Virus record (IMG/VR): IMGVR_UViG_3300005613_000455
Coordinates: 1-21,953 of that record
Direction: 5' to 3' (one strand)
Length of the DNA: 21,953 bases
DNA from: a virus
The notes beneath the pieces were generated by a model, which was not told the origin of the DNA, made no database searches, and was given only the letters and a program-made list of their open reading frames with translations. Both the position numbers and the translations under genes were made by a program. Positions 9,391 to 17,765 of this stretch are shown here, piece by piece; position 1 is the stretch's first letter; the number at the start of each line of letters is the position of its first letter.

Positions 9391-11263
9391 TTACTTGTCT
9401 TAATTTTGTTTTACCCCAATTAGGTCCTATTTCGCAATCGACCTTTGAAGGTACACTCATCTTAACACAAGTTTCCATAATTTTCTTAATCTTTAATATA
9501 TCTTCGTCTGTATCTACTGAAAAACATAGTTCATCGTGTATTTGTATTAAAGGTAAAAAGCCTTCTTTATAACAATCTACCATCGCTTTTTTAACTTGAT
9601 CAGCTGCAGATCCCTGAATGAGTCTATTCAGAGCTTTGTACGTCATGGCTCTTTTGATGTTCTTACGACCGAACTGAGCGACAGCGTCTTCCTCCCGCAT
9701 CGGCTTATTAAGCCCGAACGTGTTAGGTTCCCAAAGATTAAAACGGCATTGTCTTCCCAACAACGTGTAGATATGACCTCTCGTGTCAGCAGTGCCCATA
9801 ACTTTTTCAGCGAGTTTTTTAACAAACGGAACTTTTTGATTGTATCGTAATATAATGTCTTGAGCATCTTCTTTTGCAATTCCTAATTCTCTGGATAGTT
9901 TATTCGTTCCCATACCGTAAAACAATCCTAAGTTTATGGTCTTCGCTTGGGACCTTGGTATGTTTGCCATATCAGCAACGGTTTGATGAAAGTCAGCATC
10001 TTCATTCTCATATGCTTTAATTAATGTTTCTGTTCCAGGATAACCACCTTCTACAAGCGATGAAAAATGAACTACAAGTCTTGGTTCCTGTTGAGAGTAA
10101 TCAAAACTACCCCAATGTGTTTTATCAGGTAAAAACAAACTTCTAATTCGTGGACCAAATTCTTTATTACGAGCTGGTATCTGTTGTAGGTTTGGGTTTC
10201 CATAACTTAATCGTCCTGATACTGTTCCTCCACCATTACCTCTTAATTGAAATATGTCTGAATGTATTCTGCCTTTGTGTTGGTGTTTTAAAATAGAATC
10301 AATAAAGGTTGAATGAAACTTTGATAATTCACGTGCCTGGCGGATATGTCCTGCAAGCTCATGTTGACAGTTCTGTAACCAATTAGCGGTGAAGCTAGGT
10401 TCTCCTGTTTTTTCGGTTTTAGGATAATCGACACCTTTACGATCAAACGCCTGGGCTACGCTCCTAGCAGCCCAAATGTCTACGTCAAGATTCGTTAGCT
10501 TTTTTATTTTCGCTAATTCCTGTTTCTCACGATCTATAAATTCTTTCTTTAAACCTTCTGCGCCTTCTAAATCTACGGCTACACCCTTCTCTTTCATTTC
10601 AATTAAGATAGGTAATAAATCCATCTCAATATCAAAAATATCATTTAACGATTGTTTATTAATCTCGTGTTGAAATCGTTGCCATAGCTCCCAGGTTAAT
10701 TGAGCATCTTGTTCTGCATAAAAACCAACATACTGCGCAGGTAATTTCCATAGTTCTGCTTTTGCATCCACACCCCACTCTGCTGCACGTTCATTTAATT
10801 CTGTCTCTGCTTTTAGTTTGCCTAGATATTCCTTGGCTAGCGCGTTCAAACTATAGCTAAATCGATTCTCATCAATTAACGCTCCAGCGATCATGGTATC
10901 AATAATACGTCCATTAATCTTAAATCCATAAGCTCTTAACCAACCCACGTCATAACTAGCGTTATGAAATAGTTTAATACCATCGCTTAACAGTTGTTTC
11001 TTCAACCATTTAAGGACCATATTTCGATCCATGTTACCACCTTGGGCATGCGCAATAGGAAAATAACCTTTAAAATCTGCTGTAGCGACTGCAATTCCTA
11101 CGATCTCTCCATCCATTCTAGGCCAGCCAGAACCTAGTTTTTTTAAATTAGGATCTCTAGTTTCTAAGTCGATAGCTAATGTCTTAGCACCTGTTAAATC
11201 AGGAAAGTGTTCAGGAGTTTTCCAATCTGAATGTTGAAATAAAAAATTAAGTTGATGGGACAT
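9380..11263 (-). CDS. polA: DNA polymerase I family A with 3'-5' exonuclease, Leu at the 762 position
   Basis: The 627-residue enzyme replicates phage DNA. The exonuclease domain (about 25-195) has all three motifs: Exo I IDLE (Asp32, Glu34), Exo II HNASYD (Asp105) and Exo III YAEQD (Asp186). The polymerase domain has motif A SFDYSQQEPR (Asp388), motif B RSQAKTINLGLFYG (Lys441) and motif C IHDE (Asp577). The 5' nuclease domain is absent, as in T7-type phage polymerases. In motif B the residue equivalent to E. coli Phe762 is Leu445; published work on marine virioplankton links Leu here with slower, possibly temperate-like phages, Phe and Tyr with lytic ones. The start overlaps the FkbM gene by 17 bp. 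Confidence 0.97.
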   Translation of the reverse strand: MSHQLNFLFQHSDWKTPEHFPDLTGAKTLAIDLETRDPNLKKLGSGWPRMDGEIVGIAVATADFKGYFPIAHAQGGNMDRNMVLKWLKKQLLSDGIKLFHNASYDVGWLRAYGFKINGRIIDTMIAGALIDENRFSYSLNALAKEYLGKLKAETELNERAAEWGVDAKAELWKLPAQYVGFYAEQDAQLTWELWQRFQHEINKQSLNDIFDIEMDLLPILIEMKEKGVAVDLEGAEGLKKEFIDREKQELAKIKKLTNLDVDIWAARSVAQAFDRKGVDYPKTEKTGEPSFTANWLQNCQHELAGHIRQARELSKFHSTFIDSILKHQHKGRIHSDIFQLRGNGGGTVSGRLSYGNPNLQQIPARNKEFGPRIRSLFLPDKTHWGSFDYSQQEPRLVVHFSSLVEGGYPGTETLIKAYENEDADFHQTVADMANIPRSQAKTINLGLFYGMGTNKLSRELGIAKEDAQDIILRYNQKVPFVKKLAEKVMGTADTRGHIYTLLGRQCRFNLWEPNTFGLNKPMREEDAVAQFGRKNIKRAMTYKALNRLIQGSAADQVKKAMVDCYKEGFLPLIQIHDELCFSVDTDEDILKIKKIMETCVKMSVPSKVDCEIGPNWGKTKLRQVNEK

Positions 11264-11927
11264 TGGCGTAGCTTTCGTAAATTATTTTTTCGTTTTCTAA
11301 CGGTGTAATTTTTGGTAATTTTTTATTAACAAAAATAAAATCAACTCCCATTAACTTTTTATTATAAAACATATTATCAATGTCAAATACTTTAAAATCA
11401 CAATTAGCCATAAAATTAATGTAATGTTCAAATCTTGGTGCATCCACATTATTGTGATGTACAGGACATTCTAATTGAACAAATTTAGTTTTACTAAATA
11501 AATCAAAGGACCCATCTATAATTTCTAACTCTGCACCCTGAACATCCATCTTAATTACATCGTACTTTTGATCAGGCAATAAGGCAGACAACGGTTTTGC
11601 TGTAACAACCTTTTCATAAGGTACTGCGTTAGATGTTTCTTTATACAAAGAATTACCTGTAGCAGAATGTTCTTCGTAGTAATAAAATTTTCTCTCCTCT
11701 TCTTTATATCCAACAGCAGCTTGTATAAAGGTTCCAAGCTTTTCACATTTATCTTTATGGTGATCGTTAGGATCTATTAAATAATAATTAGCATTTGGAT
11801 AAACTTTTTGAACACGTTCTGTCCAATCTCCTTTAAAACAACCAACATCAACGATGTTTTCAAATTTAACACCAAAATGTTTTAGTTTCCCATAAAAGTC
11901 AAATTTAAATTCTGTTGGTTTCATCAT
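11247..11927 (-). CDS. FkbM-family SAM methyltransferase (copy B)
   Basis: The 226-residue protein has a Rossmann methyltransferase core: motif I VDVGCFKGDW (26-35), an acidic loop YLIDPNDHH that would contact SAM, and IKMDVQGAELEII (125-137), the FkbM signature where Asp and Glu recur. FkbM enzymes O-methylate sugars, polyketides or protein glycans. Its substrate here is unknown; a host envelope glycan or a phage nucleotide or glycan modification is possible. It lies between a second FkbM gene (ATGA overlap) and polA (17-bp overlap), so it is co-expressed with replication genes. Despite equal length, little identity with copy A is apparent by eye, arguing against a recent tandem duplication. 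Confidence 0.9.
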   Translation of the reverse strand: MMKPTEFKFDFYGKLKHFGVKFENIVDVGCFKGDWTERVQKVYPNANYYLIDPNDHHKDKCEKLGTFIQAAVGYKEEERKFYYYEEHSATGNSLYKETSNAVPYEKVVTAKPLSALLPDQKYDVIKMDVQGAELEIIDGSFDLFSKTKFVQLECPVHHNNVDAPRFEHYINFMANCDFKVFDIDNMFYNKKLMGVDFIFVNKKLPKITPLENEKIIYESYANVPST

Positions 11928-12604
11928 GTTGCAGTTCCTAACATCATGTTATTAGGAATGTCCAAATAATGATCTATGACATCCTCCCATTGATATTCTG
12001 GAAGCATTTGTTTCATTTCGTTTTTATCGGGCTCACCATCAAACTCTACTAATATTTTTGGTTTGAAATTTCGTATGGTTTGCAATCCACCTTTAATGAT
12101 ATCTCTTTCCACACCCTCTGCATCAATTTTAAGTAAATCTAATCTATCTAAAAACCTATAATTAAATTTTGTATCTATTTTAGTAACCATGATTGGATAA
12201 CCCCATGGTTTATGTAAAGACTCAATGGTCAAAGCTCCTGTGTTAAACACTCTGGTGTAGTCAAGTTCTTCTACTTGTTTTACAGCATTGTAGTTATGGA
12301 CCCCCTCAAAAAAAGTTGTCACGTTATAACAACCGTTATTAATTACATTAAAATTTAATAATTGGTTTAAAAATCTTTGTATTTCAAAGGTATAGACATG
12401 CTTACATACTTTTGCCATTGCAACCGTATGAGTTCCAACATGAGCTCCTATTTCTATTACAACTGAATCTTTCGTAAGAAATGAAGAATAACATTCATAT
12501 ATTTTCTTCTCCCAACCACCCGTATTTTTAATAGATGATTGAATAAAATCATCACCAACAGGAATATAAATATTGTTACCAAAACAATTTACTTTATTAA
12601 TCAC
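11924..12604 (-). CDS. FkbM-family SAM methyltransferase (copy A)
   Basis: This 226-residue FkbM-type protein shows motif I VVIEIGAHVGTHTVAMAK (48-65), the SAM-binding YTFEIQ strand end and LLKIDAEGVERDII (157-170). The N-terminal part (DDFIQSSIKNTGGWEK) resembles the usual lead-in of phage FkbM proteins. The start is GTG at 12604, 1 nt after the DUF3310 stop; the AGAGAT sequence before it is a weak ribosome binding site, so coupling is likely. It is followed immediately by the second FkbM gene. As for copy B, the acceptor is unknown. Confidence 0.9.
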   Translation of the reverse strand: MINKVNCFGNNIYIPVGDDFIQSSIKNTGGWEKKIYECYSSFLTKDSVVIEIGAHVGTHTVAMAKVCKHVYTFEIQRFLNQLLNFNVINNGCYNVTTFFEGVHNYNAVKQVEELDYTRVFNTGALTIESLHKPWGYPIMVTKIDTKFNYRFLDRLDLLKIDAEGVERDIIKGGLQTIRNFKPKILVEFDGEPDKNEMKQMLPEYQWEDVIDHYLDIPNNMMLGTAT

Positions 12605-12605
12605 T

Positions 12606-12842
12606 TTATTTATCTCTTAAGTTTTCTATTTCTAACTCGCAGTAATGAATAATTTTTTTTAAATCTTCCACACCGTTCTTATCTTTGTAACGCATGACGT
12701 ATTTAATTATGTTGCCTTGAAAAAAAGATAAGTTATTTTTCGTAATAAATTTATAAGGTTGTATCAAATACTTTGTGTAATGATCTCCACCTTCTTGTTT
12801 TAAAGTTGGAAAGGAACGTTCCAACGCTTCTTTAATTGTCAT
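12606..12842 (-). CDS. DUF3310 family protein
   Basis: The 78-residue protein carries GGDHYTKYLIQP (18-29), KFITKNNLSFFQGNIIKYVM (31-50) and RYKDKNGVEDLKKIIHYCEL (51-70), the diagnostic blocks of DUF3310, a small family found in many phages next to nucleotide metabolism or replication genes. Its biochemical role is not established; annotations such as 'nucleotide kinase' come from fusions in other phages. It overlaps the HNH gene by 4 bp and is followed by the FkbM pair. Confidence 0.9.
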   Translation of the reverse strand: MTIKEALERSFPTLKQEGGDHYTKYLIQPYKFITKNNLSFFQGNIIKYVMRYKDKNGVEDLKKIIHYCELEIENLRDK

Positions 12843-13276
12843 ATTCTATCTTCCTCCTCTATGTAACCGATTCGTTCTTTATACACTTCTAAGATTTTTT
12901 GACAAGCCTCAATTGTCACCTGGCCTTTCAAATCATTAAATGCTGCAGTACAAAAAATAATGTTTTCTTTTGTGTAACCAATTTTGTTATTAATTCGATC
13001 CAAAGATATATTGGTTTTCACAATTCCTTTTCCTCTAACATGAGTCATAGGTGCACCTGTGTAAGCACAATAAATACCACCCAAGGTTTCTACTTGATTC
13101 CAAAAAACATAATAAAAATCATCAATCGCTAAATTAAAATATATTTTTTTTCTTTTTCTATAAGCGGAGTGTTTGCATCTACGTCTAGCTGCTGTAAATA
13201 AATTTTTTAAATAACCAGATAAAGTAGAATTATACCTGGCATCTGCTAATTTTTTTAACAATTTGTTTCTACCCAC
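12839..13276 (-). CDS. HNH endonuclease
   Basis: The 145-residue protein shows a zinc/HNH core at about 65-116: a Cys in IYCAYTGAP (Cys70), SLDRINNKIGYTKENIIFC (91-109) with Asp93 and Cys109, and AFNDLKG (Asn114). The N-terminal 45 residues are very basic (RRRCKHSAYRKRKK) and probably bind DNA. Phage HNH enzymes of this size act as free-standing homing-like, packaging or branched-DNA nucleases; its position within a tight replication operon favours a replication or recombination role over homing. The start overlaps the helicase stop by 8 bp and the stop overlaps DUF3310 by 4 bp. Confidence 0.85.
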   Translation of the reverse strand: MGRNKLLKKLADARYNSTLSGYLKNLFTAARRRCKHSAYRKRKKIYFNLAIDDFYYVFWNQVETLGGIYCAYTGAPMTHVRGKGIVKTNISLDRINNKIGYTKENIIFCTAAFNDLKGQVTIEACQKILEVYKERIGYIEEEDRI

Positions 13277-14849
13277 CGTGTTCCATCTCCATGTATTGAT
13301 TGTATACCCTTGTTAAAGGAAACGAATATTTATGTTTTGTTCCTAATAAAAATAAATTTTGTTTAGATCTGGTAGCTCCCGTGTACCAAACTCTTGCTTC
13401 ATTGGGTTTTAGTTTTGTTTTTTTATTGTCAAAGTCAGTAGGAAAGTTTGCGTATGCGAACAGCACTACGTTCTCTGCTTCTCCACCTTTGACTTGGTGA
13501 ATGGTATCTATGATAATGTTAGCTTTAGTAGTTAAGTCTACGTTTTGATTTTGCATTCTAAAAAAATATTTCTTTTGACGGTCGTTAAACTTTCTATTTA
13601 ATGCTTCCCACCAAGGTGTGCGTTCTTTAGCTGGATCCAATCCACCAAACACGGTTAGGTCTTCATAAGTCATTAACAGATTCGGATCAATATCTCTCCA
13701 AGCTTTTGTATCTAATTTTCTAAAACCGTATGCTATCTCTTCTATAAACATATATAAAATTTCAATATCTTCTTTTTTAATCTTTCCTCCTGTAATTAAA
13801 TCTTCCCATAACTGAATAGCTCTGTACTGGTTGATATCAAATGATTTTTTTCCTTTTTGATTTTGAAAATATATTCCATATTTTCTAGCTTCTTCTTCTA
13901 AAACTCTAACTCCCTCTCTTACTCTAGATAATAAAAACCATTTACCTGTAAATGCTTTAAAAGGTATTTCTTGAAAATTTTTAAAAGCAAGAATTTGTCC
14001 AGGTAACTTATTTGCTGGTTCAAATTCTTTTTCTTTTTTATCTGTGATTTTATTTTGTAGTAATTTACAAAAACTAAATATCTGTTTATTTAATCGGTGA
14101 GAGTATTTCAGGACCACATCCCGTCCAGGAAAGTCTTGAAAAGCCTGTACATCTGCACCATTCCAAGCATAGATTGCCTGGTCATCGTCTCCAGCTAAAA
14201 AGATCCTGTGTGCTTTTTCTCCTAGTTTGTAAACAAACTTCCATTGTAAAGGAGTTAAATCCTGCGCTTCGTCTATGATCATCACTTTAAAAGTAGGAGC
14301 TTGTCCATTATCTATAAAGTTAGATAACATATCGGTGAAGTCTACACGATGTTCTTGTTTAAACTCTTCGTACAAACGTATAATGTTTTTAAACTTGTCT
14401 ATACCAATTCGTTTAACATTCTCTCTACGATACACAAGCAAAGGATCTTTCATCATATTTCTTGCTTTATCATAAATACGTAAAGCCCAGTTTTTTCTTA
14501 CTCGATGTCCATCATAAGTATCATCAAATTCTAAAGAAATATTACCCATAGAGGTTTGAAACTCTCTAATATCTATGTCTTCGTCTAATACAGGTGTGGT
14601 TGAAAATTGTTGTCTACAAAAACTGTGTATGGTTCTAAAATTAGGTAAGTCATCATCTTGTAAATTAAATTTAATTTTAGCTCTTTCGATTCCTTCACTG
14701 ACTGCTTTTTTGGTAAAACTAAAATAAGCTATATCTTTTGGATCCATTCCTCTTTCAATATACTTCTCTATTCTATTTAATAGGGTAGTTGTTTTACCTG
14801 TTCCAGGTGGACCAAAAAGTTTAATTGTTTTAAAACGGTATGTTGTCAT
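13269..14849 (-). CDS. UvrD/Rep-like SF1A DNA helicase
   Basis: All helicase motifs of superfamily 1A are visible in this 526-residue protein: Q/I GPPGTGKTT (13-21), Ia FSFTKKAV (43-50), Ic TIHSFC, II MIIDEAQDLTP (190-200), III GDDDQAIYAWNG (220-231), IV KYSHRLNKQIF (248-258), V TIHQVKGGEAENVVLF (449-464) and VI VWYTGATRS (487-495). It is therefore a 3'-5' DNA unwinding motor, shorter than host UvrD (about 720 residues), without a C-terminal Tudor-like domain. It should serve replication or recombination-dependent replication with the neighbouring primase and polymerase. The start overlaps the primase stop by 20 bp. Confidence 0.95.
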   Translation of the reverse strand: MTTYRFKTIKLFGPPGTGKTTTLLNRIEKYIERGMDPKDIAYFSFTKKAVSEGIERAKIKFNLQDDDLPNFRTIHSFCRQQFSTTPVLDEDIDIREFQTSMGNISLEFDDTYDGHRVRKNWALRIYDKARNMMKDPLLVYRRENVKRIGIDKFKNIIRLYEEFKQEHRVDFTDMLSNFIDNGQAPTFKVMIIDEAQDLTPLQWKFVYKLGEKAHRIFLAGDDDQAIYAWNGADVQAFQDFPGRDVVLKYSHRLNKQIFSFCKLLQNKITDKKEKEFEPANKLPGQILAFKNFQEIPFKAFTGKWFLLSRVREGVRVLEEEARKYGIYFQNQKGKKSFDINQYRAIQLWEDLITGGKIKKEDIEILYMFIEEIAYGFRKLDTKAWRDIDPNLLMTYEDLTVFGGLDPAKERTPWWEALNRKFNDRQKKYFFRMQNQNVDLTTKANIIIDTIHQVKGGEAENVVLFAYANFPTDFDNKKTKLKPNEARVWYTGATRSKQNLFLLGTKHKYSFPLTRVYNQYMEMEHGG

Positions 14850-16371
14850 CAGTCGCGGTATGTTTTTTAAAATCTACTTTACGATCTTTAATTTGAATGG
14901 TTGATGGTTTCTTCACCCTCCACATCCGCGTATTATTCTTTTTAACATTCTGTGCACCACCTGTTCTCAAGTAATGAATCATTTCGTTACGCTTTTTGTT
15001 TTGACGGTTTTTAACCATGAAATCCATAAAGGTTTCTAATTTAAAATAAATCCAATCCTCTTCAAGAAAAATATAACCAGCTTCAATTTGTGAAATATCA
15101 TCTCCAGGTTCTTCGTCTTGAAAAAACTTTCTAACATAATATTCAAACTCATGTGCTTTAGAATCTTGTGTGTCTTCAATTACCTTTTGCATGTCTTTTA
15201 GTTTACGTAAAAATATTTTAAAATCTTTTGGTTTAATTGCATCCCAAACCATATCTGCTTGATCAAACAATGCTGTACCAAATAATTGTTGTTGAGTAAG
15301 TTGTTGGCCTGTAATCGTTACTTGTTTACCTTCAATCGTTAAATAGTAGATAGGTGGATCTGTATCTAATTTTTCAAACAACTCTACGCTAGGTTGATAC
15401 TGTTCTGGACCTATACCAAACTTACGTTGTCTACATAATTCTTTATTACAAAACTTTTTAGCAATAGGTGTATTGCACATGTAAAAATAACTTTGTTCTT
15501 TAATACCATTGATAATTTCTTCTAGTTCTGAATCGTTTTGAATAGGTGGCTTGCAAATAGTTTCGTTTCTCTTATATACTTCTTGTCTTAGATTTTTTGG
15601 GTTTTTAAGATGAGCTAACACAGCCATATTAAACAAAGCATTATTTCTATTTCCCTCACCTACACCTTCTTTAATGAAACCTTGAACACAAGGAGGATAT
15701 TGATCCCACTCTTCATCTGTATTACTGGGCTTCGCGATCTCAATCTTTTTAAATTGTTCTGGAGTAACTCTAAATTGTTTTACAAATTCTACGTAGTCTT
15801 CAAAGTCTAAAGCTTGTCCTGCATTATTTAATGCATAACGTGTAGTTGTATCAGAATTAAAATAAGGAATGTTTAAACATTTACCTGTACGCCATTCATT
15901 CTTTTGTGGATCCCATTTAATTTCATCCTCTGCTGGAAATTTATCTGCACCTTCACCACCAAAACCTAAATCAGATGCAAGTTCATTAATTTTTGCTCTC
16001 ATGTCTGCAGCTAATACAGAACCTTGAATATGTAATACTAAATGTAAACCACCCGTTTTAGAACGGTATGGCATCAATGGATATTTTTTTTCTCTAATCT
16101 TTTTTATAACTGGGGTTGGATCTTTGCCATAAATGATATTATCGACATCAATACAACCCCAAGAACAAGTCTTATCCCTACGAGTAGGGATAAGACCAAT
16201 GCTGATTTCTCCGCCGAGGTGTTTTGCAATTACTTCTTCGGTAACTGTTTCGTTAATCCGTCTGTATCGTCCTTCCGCCTTACCATCACGTTCTCTCTCA
16301 CCATTGTGAGAAAAGACGTAATAGTTTTCCCTTTGACAATCAAACAGATCTAGAAAATCAGCAGCTTTCAT
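14830..16371 (-). CDS. Archaeo-eukaryotic-type primase with SSB-like C-terminal tip
   Basis: The N-terminal half of this 513-residue protein is an AEP primase: catalytic CIDVDN (Asp75, Asp77), then RSKTGGLHLVLH (Ser104, His110) and NIPYF. A PriCT-like helical region follows (GVGEGNRNNALFNMAVLAHL, about 236-255) and a Cys cluster (C299, C308, C313 in YMCNTPIAKKFCNKELC), possibly a zinc or iron-sulfur site. Residues 340-513 are unassigned. The protein ends TATDDNIPF, strikingly like the acidic tip of bacterial SSB (DDDIPF) that recruits replication proteins. It should make primers for the polymerase encoded in the same operon. Start and stop overlap the neighbours by 1 and 20 bp. Confidence 0.88.
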   Translation of the reverse strand: MKAADFLDLFDCQRENYYVFSHNGERERDGKAEGRYRRINETVTEEVIAKHLGGEISIGLIPTRRDKTCSWGCIDVDNIIYGKDPTPVIKKIREKKYPLMPYRSKTGGLHLVLHIQGSVLAADMRAKINELASDLGFGGEGADKFPAEDEIKWDPQKNEWRTGKCLNIPYFNSDTTTRYALNNAGQALDFEDYVEFVKQFRVTPEQFKKIEIAKPSNTDEEWDQYPPCVQGFIKEGVGEGNRNNALFNMAVLAHLKNPKNLRQEVYKRNETICKPPIQNDSELEEIINGIKEQSYFYMCNTPIAKKFCNKELCRQRKFGIGPEQYQPSVELFEKLDTDPPIYYLTIEGKQVTITGQQLTQQQLFGTALFDQADMVWDAIKPKDFKIFLRKLKDMQKVIEDTQDSKAHEFEYYVRKFFQDEEPGDDISQIEAGYIFLEEDWIYFKLETFMDFMVKNRQNKKRNEMIHYLRTGGAQNVKKNNTRMWRVKKPSTIQIKDRKVDFKKHTATDDNIPF

Positions 16372-17177
16372 TAAAACGGAGTCTCTTCCTTACCTTGCGA
16401 GCTACTAGCTGTTACACTAGCTGCTTCCGTTTTAACCTCTGCCGACTCACCAGCATCACTGACATTCTGCATTCTGGAAGCTGATTCTCTGAACGCCACA
16501 GATCTTTGAATTGCTTCCGCAGGTGCCATCCCAGCGTAGTTTACTACCCAGCCGTACCAAGTACCGAGATTGTTTTTCTCCAACGTTGTGCTGAGTGTGT
16601 AAATTTGTGCGTGATTAGGAAGTTGCTGACGCTTACCATTAATCTCCTCATACTGAGCAAGTTGCATGGTATTCCATCTTTGCGACTTCTTATACTGAGT
16701 TCTAGACATTGTGATAATCCCATTGTCCAGTACATTGTTATTCTCATCAAGTCTAGTTACAAAATGATGAGCAGTTCTCTCAATATAATTACCGTTCTCT
16801 AATCGGTCCTTACCTCTTTCATCTTTATGCGTTTTAGCAATGATGTTTTCAGATATATCGTAGGATCCAACAGGTCTGTTTGTACCAGACTCTCTATCTG
16901 CCCACTCTAAATCTTTGACATAGAAGTAAGAAGGAATAACTCTAATAGATTGAAATACTTGATTCAATGCTGAGTTTAGAATCATTCCAGGTTTAGCTGA
17001 TTCAATATAATTTGCTGAACCAGGTTCTATTACATCAGATTGTTTAGCAACAATCTTGAAGTAAGGCATAGATACAGATTGAGCATCTATGTTATCAAAC
17101 GAATTCTTTAGTAATGCATTTAAATCTACATTAGCTACACTTGAACTCGTTGTCTTTTTTTCTACCGCTTTTGACAT
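16371..17177 (-). CDS. Phage SSB-like protein
   Basis: This 268-residue protein has a disordered, Ser/Thr-rich start, a beta-rich core at about 37-230 (SMPYFKIVAKQSDVIEPG, VIPSYFYVKDLEWADRE, TWYGWVVNYAGM) with many aromatic residues, and an acidic flexible C-terminus that ends EETPF, like the phenylalanine-ending tips of SSB proteins. Marine phage genomes carry this family beside primase genes, where it is thought to be single-stranded DNA binding; homology to a characterised SSB cannot be seen by eye. One-base overlaps join it to the genes on both sides, so it is made in step with the primase. Confidence 0.65.
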   Translation of the reverse strand: MSKAVEKKTTSSSVANVDLNALLKNSFDNIDAQSVSMPYFKIVAKQSDVIEPGSANYIESAKPGMILNSALNQVFQSIRVIPSYFYVKDLEWADRESGTNRPVGSYDISENIIAKTHKDERGKDRLENGNYIERTAHHFVTRLDENNNVLDNGIITMSRTQYKKSQRWNTMQLAQYEEINGKRQQLPNHAQIYTLSTTLEKNNLGTWYGWVVNYAGMAPAEAIQRSVAFRESASRMQNVSDAGESAEVKTEAASVTASSSQGKEETPF

Positions 17178-17713
17178 TATTTGTCCTCCTTTATTACGGT
17201 TTCAGTTTTTACATACGCGCCAAACAAAGTGTCTGGAATGTCTACACCTTTTTGCGTTTGTTCTTTTACAAACGCTTTCAGTTGCATAGCATTCACAGTT
17301 TGCTTTTTATTGACTACGATGTTTTGTAGTTGAGGTTGTGACTTGATCAGTTCCTCAAGCAGTCTTGCTTTATCGTCTTGTCCCTTCGTAAATGGAACAG
17401 CGATTTCGTTACGAATTAAGTCTTCGTGACCATTCGCACGTAACCACTCAAACGCTGCATCCTCATTTGATTTAGGTATGCGCGCAAAGTAGTTGGTTTT
17501 TAGTCCAACGTAACTGCCGTCTTCAAGTGTAAAGTCCCTCATACCAAGCGAAGATAGAAGTGCTGGTATTTCTTCTGTAGATATACGTTCTTCATCAATC
17601 TTCATTTGTTTAAGTTTTGCCTCCAACTCTTCGATATCACCACGAATCGATAGTAGTTGATTGCACTTAGCACTTAAAGAAGCAACGCCGTTGTCGTTTA
17701 TTTTAATCGACAT
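17177..17713 (-). CDS. Conserved phage replication-module protein, 178 aa
   Basis: The protein opens the replication operon. It starts at ATG 17713 (178 residues) because AAGGAGG lies just 5 nt before it; a further upstream ATG would lack a site. Residues 20-60 are a coiled coil (LLSIRGDIEELEAKLKQMK) and then a recurring phage pattern: LLSSLGMRDFTLEDGSYV, FARIPKSNEDAAFEWLRANG, HEDLIRNEIAVPF, and LKAFVKEQTQKG with DTLFGAYV at the end. This pattern occurs in many marine phages beside replication genes, with no established biochemistry. The one-base overlap with the SSB-like gene indicates tight coupling. Confidence 0.75.
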   Translation of the reverse strand: MSIKINDNGVASLSAKCNQLLSIRGDIEELEAKLKQMKIDEERISTEEIPALLSSLGMRDFTLEDGSYVGLKTNYFARIPKSNEDAAFEWLRANGHEDLIRNEIAVPFTKGQDDKARLLEELIKSQPQLQNIVVNKKQTVNAMQLKAFVKEQTQKGVDIPDTLFGAYVKTETVIKEDK

Positions 17714-17730
17714 ATGTGCCTCCTTATAGA

Positions 17731-17762
17731 TTGACATATAAACTTTATTAATTATATGTCAA
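17731..17762. promoter_or_regulatory. Perfect inverted-repeat divergent promoters (overlapping)
   Basis: TTGACATATAA (17731-17741) and TTATATGTCAA (17752-17762) form a perfect 11-bp inverted repeat with a 10-bp spacer. Each strand reads TTGACA-N16-TATATG, so the -35 of one promoter overlaps the -10 of the other. The plus -10 (17753-17758) ends 7 nt before the helicase ATG (17766), predicting a leaderless mRNA. The minus transcript would start near 17728 and still include the AAGGAGG site. Confidence 0.75.
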
Positions 17763-17765
17763 GCC

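Noticed and set aside
9643-9879. Minus-strand frame of 78 codons inside the polymerase gene
   Set aside because: It lies entirely in another frame of an essential, fully intact polymerase, with no ribosome binding site.
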